A stretch of DNA of 64,000 nt from Actinomycetes bacterium (GCA_021845725.1 JAJZVL010000007.1:1-64000), one strand, 5' to 3'; positions 1-7,683 are shown, numbered from the stretch's first letter. The notes: generated by a model from the letters alone, not told the origin. Numbers and translations are program-made.

Positions 1-103
1 CATGTTCGTCTTGGCCAGAGAGGAGACCTATCGGCACACCACCTGCATCTGGTATGCGTTAGCATGACCACTGTCCAAGCGGACCGGTCTCCAACGAACC
101 CAG

Positions 104-846
104 GGCGGTCCACAGTTCCGAGCGCGCCGGTACGTGTGGGCGGGCGTCTTGCTGTCGCTCGGGGTGTGGGCGAAGTTCTTCCCCATCATTCTGCTCTTCT
201 ACTGCGTGATGTCGCTGCTGCGCGATCCTCGCCGTCGAGCCCAGACACTCAAGATGGTGCTTTGGGCTGGAGTCGCCGCGCTCGTCGTCAACGCGCCGTT
301 TGCCGTGGCGAACGTCGGGAACTGGGACCACTTCTTCGTCTTCAACGCCAGAAGAGGAGGCGGAGGCGGGATCCTCTAAGAACTGCACCTCGCGTCGGCG
401 CTACCCATCCCGGCCGTGGACCTTGTATGCGGTGTCCTCGTCCTGCTTGCCGTCGCCCTGCTCGTGCCACGCGTCCTCCGGGGGGCTCCCCGGTCGACGC
501 CGCCGTCACCACCTTTGCGCTGCTGCTGCTGGTGGACAAGGTGTACTCCCCCCAGTACATGCTCTGGCTCTTCGCCTTCGGGGTCATCGCGCAATGGCCC
601 GTCTGGAGCCTCGTTCTCATGAGCGTGGCCGGGCTCGTCGACTACGCCGACGCCATGACGGCCCTGTACCTGTCCCATACCCACAGCCCAGCATTCTCCT
701 GGTTCTTCCACACGCTCTACCCGTGGAACACGTCGATGCGGAACGCCACGGTCGCCATCGGCCTCGTGCAGGCGCTACCCCATGGCGGCCGACCACAAGC
801 CCGGGTCAGCAATGCACGGCAGGAACCGTCACCGTTGCCACATTGA
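104..846 (+). pseudogene. GT87/DUF2029-like membrane glycosyltransferase, broken
   Basis: Three stretches in different frames read as one polytopic membrane protein resembling the C-terminal half of GT87/DUF2029 mannosyltransferase-like proteins. The segment from about 134 (VWAGVLLSLGVWAKFFPI...) runs to an in-frame TAA at 377-379. The same frame then continues (ELHLASALPIPAVD, LVCGVLVLLAVALLVP) to about 495. A shift to another frame gives TTFALLLLVDKVYSPQYMLW... up to 846. Such enzymes use polyprenyl-linked sugars at the membrane. The conserved N-terminal half, with its catalytic acidic residue, is missing. One stop plus at least one frameshift means this is a pseudogene. The family call comes from the hydrophobic pattern and the KVYSPQYMLWL-type motif. 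Confidence 0.6.
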
Positions 847-1145
847 GATCGGGGCGCCATGCACGCGTGGCCTGCGCACCCCGGCCGGACTGGAGCGGGT
901 CCGCTGAACGTTCGCCGGGGTGTCCCGCGGCTCCAGACTGTCGTTTCGTCGCCTCCCTGCAAGTCCTTCGTCGTCAGCTCGCCTCCTCGTCGCGATCCTG
1001 CACTCGTCCGTCCGGCCGAGTCGCTCGTCCGTTCACGGCGACCTGTCAGACCGGGCAGCTCCACGGGGTCCCCTGACGTGTGCGGGTCGGCACCTTCTCG
1101 GCCGCGGCCCTCTGCAGCCCGCCAGTTTTGTTATACGATAATCTG
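847..1145. other. no gene recognised
   Basis: About 300 bases between the broken membrane protein and the first toxin-antitoxin pair. I see no convincing coding frame or RNA. The last bases carry an AT-rich stretch (TTATACGATAAT, ending about 1142) that probably serves as the -10 region of the next gene. Confidence 0.5.
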
Positions 1146-1379
1146 ATGGAGGTCCGAGAGTCGGCGCTCAAACACGGCTGTAGCACCGAGGACATCCGCC
1201 ACGCCATCACCAACGCGCTCGCTGCCTACGACGACTTGGACGATCCCTACGTGCTCTACCTCGGCCCCGACATCGCCGGCACCCTGCTCGAGGTGTTGAC
1301 TGCCGTCGACGAACAGGGCGAGGAGATCGCCTTCCACGCCATGCCGATGCGTCGCAAGTACAGGAGGTTGCTCCCATGA
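1146..1379 (+). CDS. putative type II toxin, small basic protein
   Basis: A 77-residue protein starting MEVRESALKHG and ending HAMPMRRKYRRLLP. The pattern E-S-x-x-K-H-G near the start, LGPD-x-AG-x-LLEV in the middle and HAM-x-MR-x-KY at the end is typical of an uncharacterised actinobacterial family found beside ribbon-helix-helix antitoxins and distantly BrnT-like. It is presumably a toxin, possibly an RNase. The ATG at 1146 is chosen because the family begins here and because TATACGATAAT lies only a few bases upstream, suggesting a leaderless transcript. The stop overlaps the next start (ATGA), so the pair is translationally coupled. The toxin precedes the antitoxin, as in BrnT-BrnA. Activity is inferred. 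Confidence 0.6.
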   Translation: MEVRESALKHGCSTEDIRHAITNALAAYDDLDDPYVLYLGPDIAGTLLEVLTAVDEQGEEIAFHAMPMRRKYRRLLP

Positions 1380-1642
1380 CCGAACCCCGCAAAGCCGAGA
1401 CCGGCGAGCCGATGGACGACGACTTCTGGCGGCGTGCCGAGGAGAAGGCGAACGCCGGCCTCGACCCCTCCCGGCTGCGCCGCCGAGTCGGTCGCCCCAC
1501 CCTCGGCGACGAGCCGGCCGAGCTGACTGCCGTCCGGCTCCCACCCGAGGTCCGCCGGGCACTCGATGACCGGGCCGCCGAAGAGCACACCTCCGCCAGC
1601 GAGGTCATCCGCCGCGCCCTGGACCAGTACCTCGCGAGTTAG
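1376..1642 (+). CDS. ribbon-helix-helix antitoxin
   Basis: An 88-residue protein overlapping the preceding toxin by 4 nt. The C-terminal part (LTAVRLPPEVRRALDDRAAEE... SEVIRRALDQYL, residues about 46-87) is a classic ribbon-helix-helix (CopG/Arc) DNA-binding fold, with an alternating beta strand followed by two helices. The N-terminal 45 residues are charged and probably disordered, containing the stretch that would wrap the toxin. By analogy with other pairs it should neutralise the upstream product and repress the operon promoter. No obvious palindrome is seen at the promoter. The left end of the transposable element lies 77 bp downstream. Confidence 0.7.
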   Translation: MTEPRKAETGEPMDDDFWRRAEEKANAGLDPSRLRRRVGRPTLGDEPAELTAVRLPPEVRRALDDRAAEEHTSASEVIRRALDQYLAS

Positions 1643-1719
1643 CTGGTCAGCTCATGCAGTGCACGAAGGGTCGACCGCATCTCGCCCGGGTTCGAATAGC
1701 GACAGCTCAGCACCACGGG

Positions 1720-1736
1720 GAGGTCTTCACGTTTGG
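1720..1736 (+). repeat. left terminal inverted repeat
   Basis: Seventeen bases, GAGGTCTTCACGTTTGG, exactly inverted at 4545-4561. ACGGG immediately outside (1715-1719) matches ACGGG outside the right end. Confidence 0.85.
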
Positions 1737-1875
1737 ACCTCACCCATCTTCACGTTTGGTTGTAGCAGACGGTTGTGGCTCTCATGATGGGGGGTCACGA
1801 CCGCTCGGCGCCGTCATGGCCGTCGACCGGGCGTGCGCGAGCCCCGGTCGCCGTGGTGCATGCAGGCGTGGCCGA

Positions 1876-3401
1876 CTACGGCGGTGCGTCGGGCGATCCG
1901 GCGGCCACGAGATCACCGAGCGTCGTGCGTCGCCGTCGCCGTCGAGTCCGTGGCGGGAGGCCTGCGCCGATCCTTCGCTCGTTCTCGGTGCGTCGTGCCT
2001 CGAAGGCGTCGACGGTCTCGAGGTTGCGGACCGCGAGCGCCGCGGCGAGGAAGAGCGTCGGGCCGACGAGGCCCATCAGCCGGCACCAGCCCTTTACGAT
2101 GTCGATCGTGGCGGGATCGTTGATCCGGGCGTTCGAGCGCTCGACCCCGGTGCGGCGCGCGTAGGAGCGACGCCAAGCCTTGGAGGGATGGTCGCGCTTC
2201 TGGCGGGTCTTGGCGTTGACCGAGGGTGGCACGGTGATCGTGACCCGGGTGCAGCAGGTGGGCGGATGTTCGGGCGTGGCGAGGACCTCGGGACGGGTGT
2301 AGTCGAGGGCCATCGAGGCGGGACGCAGTGGGCAGCGGAGCTTGCCGGCGACTGCCGGGCAGCCGACGCGGTGGAAGCCGTCTTCGTCTGTGGCCGTGAG
2401 GCGGCCGAGCTTGTAGCGGGTGAGCTCGGCGGCCCGCTCGTCGTGGGCGGCGACCTCCTCGACGCTGGCGTCGCGTGCGAGCGGGGAGAGCTCGAACAGC
2501 TCGGTCGGGGTGCTTGGGCAGTAGAGGTTGCCGTTGTGGCAGATCGCGCAGCCATGGGTGCCCTGGGGACCCCGGTCCTGGGGGTGCAAGTCGACCACGA
2601 GGTCTGCTCCTGCTGCCCGAAGCGGCAGAGCGAAGTGGCCGGGCACCCGATGGGCATAGCCCGAGTCGCAGATGACGTCGGAAAGGTGGAGCCGGCCACT
2701 TCCTGCCGCCTGGGTGAGCGCCGTGGCGAGGACGGGGACCGGGTCGTGCGAACAGGCGCTCAGCGTCATCGCGGCGACCACCTCTGGGACCTCGGGACCG
2801 TCTTCGTCTCCCACTCACCACCGTGGCGAGAGAGCAGTAGTGGCCGAAGAACATCTCTGCCTTCTCTCCCGGCCCGCCACCGCGCCGGTGCCCCGAGGCG
2901 GCTTCGGGATCGGCCGAGATGCCGTCACGTCCCGGCGGGTGGGCGAAGCTCTCGTCGTCGGTCCAGTCGATGGCGAGCGAGGTGGACGCCTCGCTCACCG
3001 TCGCGGGCACGCTCGCTTCGATCAGAGCGTCGACGAACCCCTGCAGCCCGTCTGCGGCCAGGCCGTCGGGCTCGTCCTTTCCGAGTGCCGTCTCGACCAA
3101 GGTGTTGAGGTACTCGACTTGGCGGTAGGTGAGCTGGTGGGGAGTCCCGTGCCAGTCGACGGTGACCCCGAGGCGTCGGCGGTCTTCCCCACAGAGCGCG
3201 CAGAGCGCCTCGTGCACTCGGGAGAGGTGTGTGACGGACGGTGGTCGGCCTGGGGTGAGCAGCATCCCGAGCGCGAAGGTGCACACGGGGCACTGACGGG
3301 CTCTGACCCCGATCGGGAGGGCAGCGGTTGCGGGCGATCTCTGCGGTCATCGCGGGCGTGTCGACGAGCGCCTCTGCCCGGGCGAGGTCGACACGCCTCA
3401 T
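1876..3401 (-). pseudogene. transposase, frameshifted
   Basis: Three consecutive minus-strand frames together give one transposase. It begins near 3401 (MRRVDLARAEALVDTPAM...), shifts around 3300 to the frame beginning MCTFALGMLLTPG, continues through LAIDWTDDESF and PEASSGHRRGGGPG to FFGHYCSLATVV, then shifts around 2815 to MGDEDGPEVPEV and runs to the stop at 1876. The last segment contains the conserved end RRSYARRTGVERSNARINDP. Acidic residues in DWTD, CDSGYAH and GVERSN are plausible DDE positions (inferred). The family is common in Actinomycetota and normally about 500 residues. At least two frameshifts make it inactive unless they are sequencing errors. Its start overlaps the stop of the upstream integrase-like gene (ATGA). 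Confidence 0.75.
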
Positions 3402-4297
3402 CGCCGGGTCCCCGAGAGCACGGCGACGGCGCGCGCAGTCGGGCACTGCCAGAGCGGCGACGAGGTCACCCAGTCGCTGAGAGCAGGTGATCCCCGCTGC
3501 GTCCATGAAGGCCCGCAGCCCGATCCGCTCTGCCACCTCGCAGAGCCAGGTGGCCCGCAGGCGGGCGATGTCGACCCGGGGGAGGTCGGGTCCACCTGCG
3601 AGCGAGGAGGTGAGCGGGGTGGTCACGTTGCGCCGGGTCGGCGATGTGCCCCCGATCAAGAGGCGGCCGCCTGCCCACGAGGCGGCATCGACGAGACGGA
3701 CGTGGTAGCGAGCGAGGACCGGGACGCTTCGCGGGCGCCGCCCAGCGCGCGCACTTGCACCACCACCCCGCCCGCCCGGCGTTCGACGTCAGTGCCGCGC
3801 GTCCCTTTCAGATCGGCACCGACCAGCCCGGTGCCCGCCGAAAGGCATACGAGCGCTGAGGCGCGCATGCGCCGTGTCTCGGTCGGCTGGGCGTCTGCCA
3901 GGGCGAGGTACGAGGCGATCTCGGCGGGGCTGTAGGGAGGCTTTGCTCGCTCGCGCGACACTGCGGCGGGTCGTGGGTCCGAAGCGCCGGTCGCCCGGGC
4001 GATGGCGCGCAGGTTGGTGCGCACCGTCCCGCGGGTCGCAGCCGACATGGCCGTCACCCCGGGCGCACAGCACCGCTCGATCACCGAGGGGTGGAGCACC
4101 ACGTCGCAGGCGAGCTCGAGACCAACCGTCTGTGCGAACGCCCCGAGCCGGCTGGCCGCTGACAGGTAGGCCTTGGCCCGGTTCACCGTGTCGGGTGCGG
4201 CGGCCGCCGTCACCTCCTTGGCGAAGGCGGCAGCCTCGAGCGACACGAGACGCGCCGAGTAGCCCTCGATGGCGGCGGCCACCTGTGCGGAGAGCAC
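3398..4297 (-). pseudogene. tyrosine-recombinase-like accessory protein of the element, frameshifted
   Basis: From MLSAQVAAAIEGYSARL at 4297 the frame reads through ARATGASDPRPAAVSRERAKPPYSPAEIASYLALADAQPTETRRMRASALVCLSAGTG, which resembles the core-binding and early catalytic region of tyrosine recombinases. It shifts near 3745 to a frame containing SVPVLARYHVRLVDAASW, GGTSPTRRN and SRL-type segments. A second shift near 3437 gives the C-terminal ARAVAVLSGTRR before the TGA at 3398-3400. The canonical catalytic Arg/His/Tyr set is not obvious, so it may be an accessory DNA-binding partner of the downstream transposase. Such gene pairs recur in actinobacterial genomes. The element-level inverted repeats support joint mobility. 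Confidence 0.6.
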
Positions 4298-4311
4298 CCC
4301 GTATATATTCT

Positions 4312-4470
4312 GTGTGCAAGACCGTGAGCCGCACCCTCAGCCCCGACCAGGTCGCCGACTACCGAGAGTGGTTCGCCAACGAAAGGCGCCTGCGAGACCT
4401 CGTGCACGAGCTCGAGCGTCTCAGCCTGTCGGTCATCGAGGCCGATCCCCGCACTCCCCGGCGGCGGTGA
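4312..4470 (+). CDS. 52-residue conserved hypothetical within the element
   Basis: A small protein beginning V-C-K-T-V-S-R-T-L-S-P-D-Q and ending EADPRTPRRR, with a helical core (ADYREWFANERRLRDLVHELERLSLSVIEA). It is divergently oriented from the integrase-like gene, only 14 bp away, so the two promoters must overlap. The GTG start at 4312 follows the TATATATT stretch (4302-4309), suggesting a leaderless transcript. Small genes of this type, annotated DUF6788-like or unknown, are found near transposases and helicases in Actinomycetota. Function unknown; a regulator of the element is possible. Confidence 0.55.
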   Translation: MCKTVSRTLSPDQVADYREWFANERRLRDLVHELERLSLSVIEADPRTPRRR

Positions 4471-4544
4471 GCCTCGGGGTGTGGTCAGCGGGCGCTTACC
4501 CCGTGGGTGAGCCTCTCAACGTCGCCCGACGGCCCAGGTCAACC

Positions 4545-4561
4545 CCAAACGTGAAGACCTC
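4545..4561 (-). repeat. right terminal inverted repeat
   Basis: CCAAACGTGAAGACCTC, exact inverse of the left end at 1720-1736; followed by the duplicated target ACGGG (4562-4566). Confidence 0.85.
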
Positions 4562-4573
4562 ACGGGTCCTTGC

Positions 4574-4598
4574 GATATCACATCGATCTAGTGATATC
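4574..4598. promoter_or_regulatory. vapBC operator palindrome
   Basis: GATATCAC (4574-4581) and GTGATATC (4591-4598) form a perfect 8-bp inverted repeat with a 9-bp spacer, ending at the ATG of the downstream antitoxin. The position suggests autorepression by the antitoxin-toxin complex. The spacer and right arm also contain the likely -10 region, so the transcript may be leaderless. Confidence 0.65.
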
Positions 4599-4904
4599 AT
4601 GGGGAAGATGAAACAGCTTCTTCTCAGAGTTCCCGACGACATCCACCGTCGATTGACTGCGCGCGCCGCTCGTGCCGGACAGAGTGTCAATGCCGTGGCC
4701 AACGAGATCCTTGACGCCGCGGTCGACGCCGACGAGGGCGACCGGCGGACCCGGCTGCGCGCACGGGCGATGGCGTTGGGAGTGCTCCAGTCAGCGAATG
4801 GCCCAGTCGTGAGCATCCCCAGGCGACGGCGGATCGTCGCGTCGACGAAAGGTATCGGTCCTGTCATCGACCGGCTCTTGGCGCAGGAGCGCGAGCGGGT
4901 GTGA
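4599..4904 (+). CDS. VapB-type antitoxin
   Basis: A 101-residue protein starting MGKMKQLLLRVPDDIHRRL, a ribbon-helix-helix (Arc/FitA-like) DNA-binding domain in residues about 4-45 (beta strand LLLRVP, then two helices with RAARAGQSVNAVANEIL). The C-terminal segment (ASTKGIGPVIDRLLAQERERV) is the usual toxin-binding tail. A second in-frame ATG at 4608 is equally possible as the start. The stop overlaps the toxin start (GTGA), so expression is coupled. The upstream palindrome is the likely autoregulatory site. A transposable element has landed 7 bp upstream of that palindrome, so the original upstream region may be lost. Confidence 0.75.
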   Translation: MGKMKQLLLRVPDDIHRRLTARAARAGQSVNAVANEILDAAVDADEGDRRTRLRARAMALGVLQSANGPVVSIPRRRRIVASTKGIGPVIDRLLAQERERV

Positions 4905-5341
4905 TCGTCTACCTCGACTCGTCGGTGCTCGCACGCGCCTACCTGGCCGATGAGCCCGGACACGAACAGGTGACGTCGCTGCTTGCGGACCTTGAGATCG
5001 GGCTCATCACCGGCACTTGGACCCGCATAGAGGTCTCTGGCGCACTGGTGCGTGCGGCTCGGGCCGGGCGAGGTGACCAGGCAGGCCTCTTGGAGCTGCT
5101 CGATGCGGACCTGGGGCCAGACGGTCCGGTCACCGTGGTCACCGCTGACCGGAAGGAGATCGAGGAGCATGCTCTCCACCTCGTTCGTGAGCATGCCCTT
5201 CGCGCCATGGACGCATGGCATCTCGCCATGGCAGTCCTGACGCTCCCGAGCCTGGCCGAACCAGGAGAGGACGTCGGCTTCGCCACCCGAGACGAAGCGC
5301 AGTCCGGCGTGGCGGCGAGCTTGGGCCTACGGCCCGTGTAG
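4901..5341 (+). CDS. VapC-type PIN-domain ribonuclease toxin
   Basis: A 146-residue PIN protein beginning MIVYLDSSVLARAYL, with the first conserved Asp in YLDSS, a Glu in TRIEVSGAL, the RAMDAWHLA Asp near residue 104 and the terminal DVGFATRDE region. These acidic residues bind the metal ions used to cleave RNA. Length is typical for VapC. The GTG start at 4901 overlaps the antitoxin stop by 4 nt. Together with the preceding gene it forms a complete VapBC module; RNA target unknown. All key acidic positions seem present, so it is likely functional. Confidence 0.8.
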   Translation: MIVYLDSSVLARAYLADEPGHEQVTSLLADLEIGLITGTWTRIEVSGALVRAARAGRGDQAGLLELLDADLGPDGPVTVVTADRKEIEEHALHLVREHALRAMDAWHLAMAVLTLPSLAEPGEDVGFATRDEAQSGVAASLGLRPV

Positions 5342-5441
5342 GTAGACCACCGCAGAGAGGCGTTCTCGCAGCTCAGACGGGTTTGAATAAGAGATCGTCG
5401 TCTCCACCGCTTGTATCACGCGCCGCGATGCACTGGTGAGC

Positions 5442-5720
5442 ATGACGGACGCAGTGTCTGTTCGGTTGGACGAGGAAGCACAGCGAGCGCTCCGAACGCT
5501 AGAGGCGTCCGGGATGAGCCGGTCGGAGGCGATCCGCACGTCCATCCTTGACGCCGCTTCGGCCCTTCGGCGTCGCGAGGTGCTCCGGGCCGAGGTCGCA
5601 GCGCTCGAAGCCGACGAGGCGGATCGACGCGAGATGCAAGAGGTGGCTTCGCTCATGGAGAGCCTTCGTGCAGAGGGGTGGCGTCTTCGAGCTACGTCCA
5701 CCTCGTCGGTCCGGCCATGA
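5442..5720 (+). CDS. ribbon-helix-helix antitoxin of a MazEF-like pair
   Basis: The ATG at 5442 gives MTDAVSVRLDEEAQRALRTLEASGMSRSEAIRTSILDAASALRRRE, a ribbon-helix-helix domain, followed by a charged helix (LRAEVAALEADEADRREMQEVASLMESLRAEG). An alternative ATG lies 6 nt upstream at 5436. The last 17 codons overlap the start of the toxin gene, more than the usual 4 nt. The C-terminal tail after LRAEG looks like readthrough of toxin sequence in the wrong frame and may reflect a small frameshift. It is the presumed DNA-binding antitoxin of the pair. Confidence 0.65.
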   Translation: MTDAVSVRLDEEAQRALRTLEASGMSRSEAIRTSILDAASALRRREVLRAEVAALEADEADRREMQEVASLMESLRAEGWRLRATSTSSVRP

Positions 5721-5985
5721 GCAACAGGCGCGGCGCTTTGGCGTCGTAGTGCAGTCGGACGCCCTCCTACTCCGCTCGATCGTGCTGATCGCGCCGACGT
5801 CCCGCAGCGCCCGACCGGCCAGCTTCCGACCCGAGATAGTGATCGAAGCCGAAACCACGAAGGTGTTGGTCGAACAGATCGGCGCTGTCGATGCCAACCA
5901 TCTCGGAGACCGCGTCGGCCTGACCAGTCCGGAGGAGATGTGGGGGATCGTTGAGAGCTTGATGACCGTCCTTGAGTTGCACTGA
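5668..5985 (+). CDS. MazF/PemK-type endoribonuclease toxin
   Basis: Starting at GTG 5668 the product reads VQRGGVFELRPPRRSGHEQQARRFGVVVQSDALLLRSIVLIAPTS, matching the N-terminal beta barrel of PemK/MazF toxins (RG-x-V-F-x-L at the start, G-H-E-Q-Q substrate loop, R-x-G-V-V-V-Q-S-D strand). The later A-x-x-T-S and R-P-E motifs, then VLVEQIGAVDANHLG, complete the fold; 105 residues is typical. Such toxins cleave mRNA at short sequences. It overlaps the antitoxin by 53 nt, which is unusual. No initiating Met is seen, and family members normally start near this V. Confidence 0.7.
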   Translation: MQRGGVFELRPPRRSGHEQQARRFGVVVQSDALLLRSIVLIAPTSRSARPASFRPEIVIEAETTKVLVEQIGAVDANHLGDRVGLTSPEEMWGIVESLMTVLELH

Positions 5986-6099
5986 TCGGGCTGGACAGAG
6001 CGCCCAGTCGTTCCCCCGGATCGGCCGGAATTGACGACGACTGTGCCGGAGGGAGAGCGTCGCCCACACCGGCAGCGGGATGGGGGCGTTCGACCGCCG

Positions 6100-6507
6100 T
6101 CAGACCCGTACGACCTGAAGCCCGGGGATGTCATCGTAGTCGCCGTCTTGGGATGCCACCGCCAGGTCGTTGGCGATCGCCGTCGCCGCGATCCACGAGT
6201 CGTTGATCGGCATTCGCTTGCCGACGTCTCGAAGGGCAACGCGCAGCGCTGCCCAGGCATGGGCGACTCCTTCGTCGACCGGCAGAGGGTCGAGCGACGC
6301 CGCTGCGGAGAGGGTCTCCAGCCGTCGGGCTCGGGTCGGTGCGTCCTGCGCGGCGAGGACGCCGAGCTGTAGCTCGGCCACGGTGACGACCGACACGGCA
6401 ACGCGATCGGGCGGCTGGGACGAGAGTGGTCGATCCTGCTCGATGGCGATGAAGAGCGACGTGTCGGCGATCGCCACCCGATCGATGCGCTCGCTGGTAG
6501 CGGTCAC
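6100..6507 (-). CDS. VapC-type PIN-domain toxin
   Basis: A 135-residue PIN protein. Conserved acidic positions are the Asp in IADTSLFIA, the Glu in TVAELQLG, the Asp in MPINDSWIAA and the acidic residues of ASQDGDYDDIPGL. These match the metal-binding quartet of VapC ribonucleases. It follows its antitoxin with a 4-nt overlap at 6504-6507, in the order antitoxin-toxin on the minus strand. The gene faces the MazF-like gene, with about 110 bp between their stops. Function as an RNase is inferred from the family. Confidence 0.8.
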   Translation of the reverse strand: MTATSERIDRVAIADTSLFIAIEQDRPLSSQPPDRVAVSVVTVAELQLGVLAAQDAPTRARRLETLSAAASLDPLPVDEGVAHAWAALRVALRDVGKRMPINDSWIAATAIANDLAVASQDGDYDDIPGLQVVRV

Positions 6508-6758
6508 GAGATCGGCAGGTCGTCGGTCGTATCGGGCAGGAGGTCCGCCAGCTCTCGAGCGAGCCCAGGATCGGCCCGCCAGCGATCGCTGTCGCGGATG
6601 AAGGCGCTCCAGGCCATCGATCTCGGTCGGGACGGCAGTGGGAGCAGCTCGGCGACTGGGCGACCGCTCACGGTCACCCGCAGGCGTTCGCCGTGCTCGA
6701 CCCGGCGAAGCACGGCGCTGACGTCGTTTCGAAGGTCGCGTGCAGGGATGTCGGTCAC
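6504..6758 (-). CDS. Phd/YefM-family antitoxin
   Basis: An 84-residue protein, MTDIPARDLRNDVSAVLRRVEHGERLRVTVSGRPVAELLPL, typical of Phd/YefM antitoxins (ARDLRN start, N-terminal dimerisation and DNA-binding region, VSGRPVAEL strand). The remainder (DRWRADPGLARELADLLPD) would wrap the PIN toxin. It overlaps the downstream vapC by 4 nt. A near-perfect palindrome lies immediately upstream (6763-6788), the likely operator. Confidence 0.8.
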   Translation of the reverse strand: MTDIPARDLRNDVSAVLRRVEHGERLRVTVSGRPVAELLPLPSRPRSMAWSAFIRDSDRWRADPGLARELADLLPDTTDDLPIS

Positions 6759-6762
6759 AGAG

Positions 6763-6788
6763 TCAGCGTAGCATTTCTGCTACGCTGA
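6763..6788. promoter_or_regulatory. operator palindrome of the Phd-type vapBC
   Basis: TCAGCGTAGCA (6763-6773) and TGCTACGCTGA (6778-6788) are perfect 11-bp arms separated by 4 bp, starting 5 bp upstream of the antitoxin ATG. Autorepressor binding is the simplest explanation. Confidence 0.7.
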
Positions 6789-7032
6789 TATCGATCCTCG
6801 GCAGGAAATTCTTGTCTGGAACTTCGAGACGTTCCCGTAGCTCAGCCAGGTTTGCCCCCTGGCCCGACCTCGGCCGACCTGTCATCGGGGCGTGCATCCA
6901 GTTCGCCCGGCATGTCTACGACCTGGCGCGCGTTTTCGCTGAGGGCGGCGAGGCGAGCGTCCTCTCGATGATCGGGGCTGACAGGGGTGGGGCGGACCTT
7001 TCCTCTGGTCCGCCCACACCCGGGCCCTGAGA

Positions 7033-7461
7033 TCAGGCGGCGGCTCCTGCAACCAGGGCGCTCGGCTTCTCGCCGGTCGAGATGGCCACCTTGCGCGGCT
7101 TGGCGTGAGCAGCAAGGGGAATCCGGACCGTCAAGACGCCGTCTTCGTAGTGCGCCTCGACGTGCTCGGTATCGAGGCTGTTGCCAAGCTGGACTCGACG
7201 CGTCCATCGGCCGTGCGGACGTTCGGCGACCAGGATCTCGGCGGACTCGTCCGGGCTGAAGCGTCGTTCGGCTGAGACGGTGAGAACACTGCCGTCAACC
7301 GTGAGCTCGATCGACTCCGGTTCGACTCCGGGTAGGTCGAAGTCCGCCACCACGTCGTCGCCGACCCGGTAGGCGTCCATCGGCACGGCTGCGACTGCTC
7401 CGCCCCACAGTTGCCGGACCACCTGGTCCACATCGCGGAATGGATCGAACCTCATCAACAT
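7033..7461 (-). CDS. hsp20: Hsp20/alpha-crystallin small heat-shock protein
   Basis: A 142-residue protein from ATG 7461 (MLMRFDPFRDVDQVVRQLW). The alpha-crystallin domain spans about residues 25-125, with the family hallmark strands (MDAYRVGDDVVADFDLPGV, VEAHYEDGVLTVRIPLA) and the GVLTV motif near the end. It is an ATP-independent holdase that keeps unfolding proteins soluble. The start is fixed by the strong ribosome-binding site AGGAGG seven bases upstream. A 9-bp inverted repeat lies about 45-65 bp upstream of the start (7504-7526), a plausible repressor site. The gene is single and divergent from the lipid kinase. Confidence 0.92.
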   Translation of the reverse strand: MLMRFDPFRDVDQVVRQLWGGAVAAVPMDAYRVGDDVVADFDLPGVEPESIELTVDGSVLTVSAERRFSPDESAEILVAERPHGRWTRRVQLGNSLDTEHVEAHYEDGVLTVRIPLAAHAKPRKVAISTGEKPSALVAGAAA

Positions 7462-7503
7462 GGTGTCACCTCCTTCGTGTCGGACTCCGATCCAAGTTGC
7501 TCT

Positions 7504-7526
7504 CGAACGGTCGCCTTGACCGTTCG
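7504..7526. promoter_or_regulatory. inverted repeat upstream of hsp20
   Basis: CGAACGGTC (7504-7512) and GACCGTTCG (7518-7526) are perfect 9-bp arms with a 5-bp spacer. It does not match CIRCE or the HspR HAIR consensus. It lies beside GAATAT, a possible minus-strand -10 element, so repressor binding near the transcription start is plausible. Confidence 0.5.
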
Positions 7527-7683
7527 CCATATTCGACGTCAGAGAGCGCCGTCCTATTTCCGAGGATCGCTCGCTGCAGCAGCGGAGTGGTCGGGGCGGC
7601 GGCAACGTCGTATCGGTAGGCCTGCGGGGCGCCGACGGTTCGAGCATGGGTAGCGTCGTGGTATCACACGCTTCGCTCGCCTT

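Larger units (their letters stand above)
1720..4561. mobile_element. 2.84-kb transposable element with TIRs and TSD
   Basis: The ends are a perfect 17-bp terminal inverted repeat: GAGGTCTTCACGTTTGG at 1720-1736 and its reverse complement at 4545-4561. The element is flanked by the direct 5-mer ACGGG (1715-1719 and 4562-4566), as expected for a target-site duplication. An extra partial copy of the end motif (TCTTCACGTTTGG) lies at 1747-1759. Inside, on the minus strand, are an integrase-like gene followed by a transposase gene, both frame-disrupted, and on the plus strand a small intact gene near the right end. It inserted between two toxin-antitoxin modules, 7 bp upstream of the vapBC operator. 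I cannot assign a named IS family from memory. Confidence 0.85.

Noticed and set aside
377-379. The in-frame TAA in the GT87-like gene as a recoding site
   Set aside because: TAA is not a selenocysteine codon, and a separate frameshift follows downstream, so decay is the simpler explanation.
1683-1697. GGTTCGAAT near 1689-1697, resembling a tRNA T-arm; a similar GGTTTGAAT near 5380 and a TAGCTCAG near 6838
   Set aside because: No acceptor stem, anticodon stem or 76-nt cloverleaf can be drawn around any of them, so no tRNA or attachment site is called.
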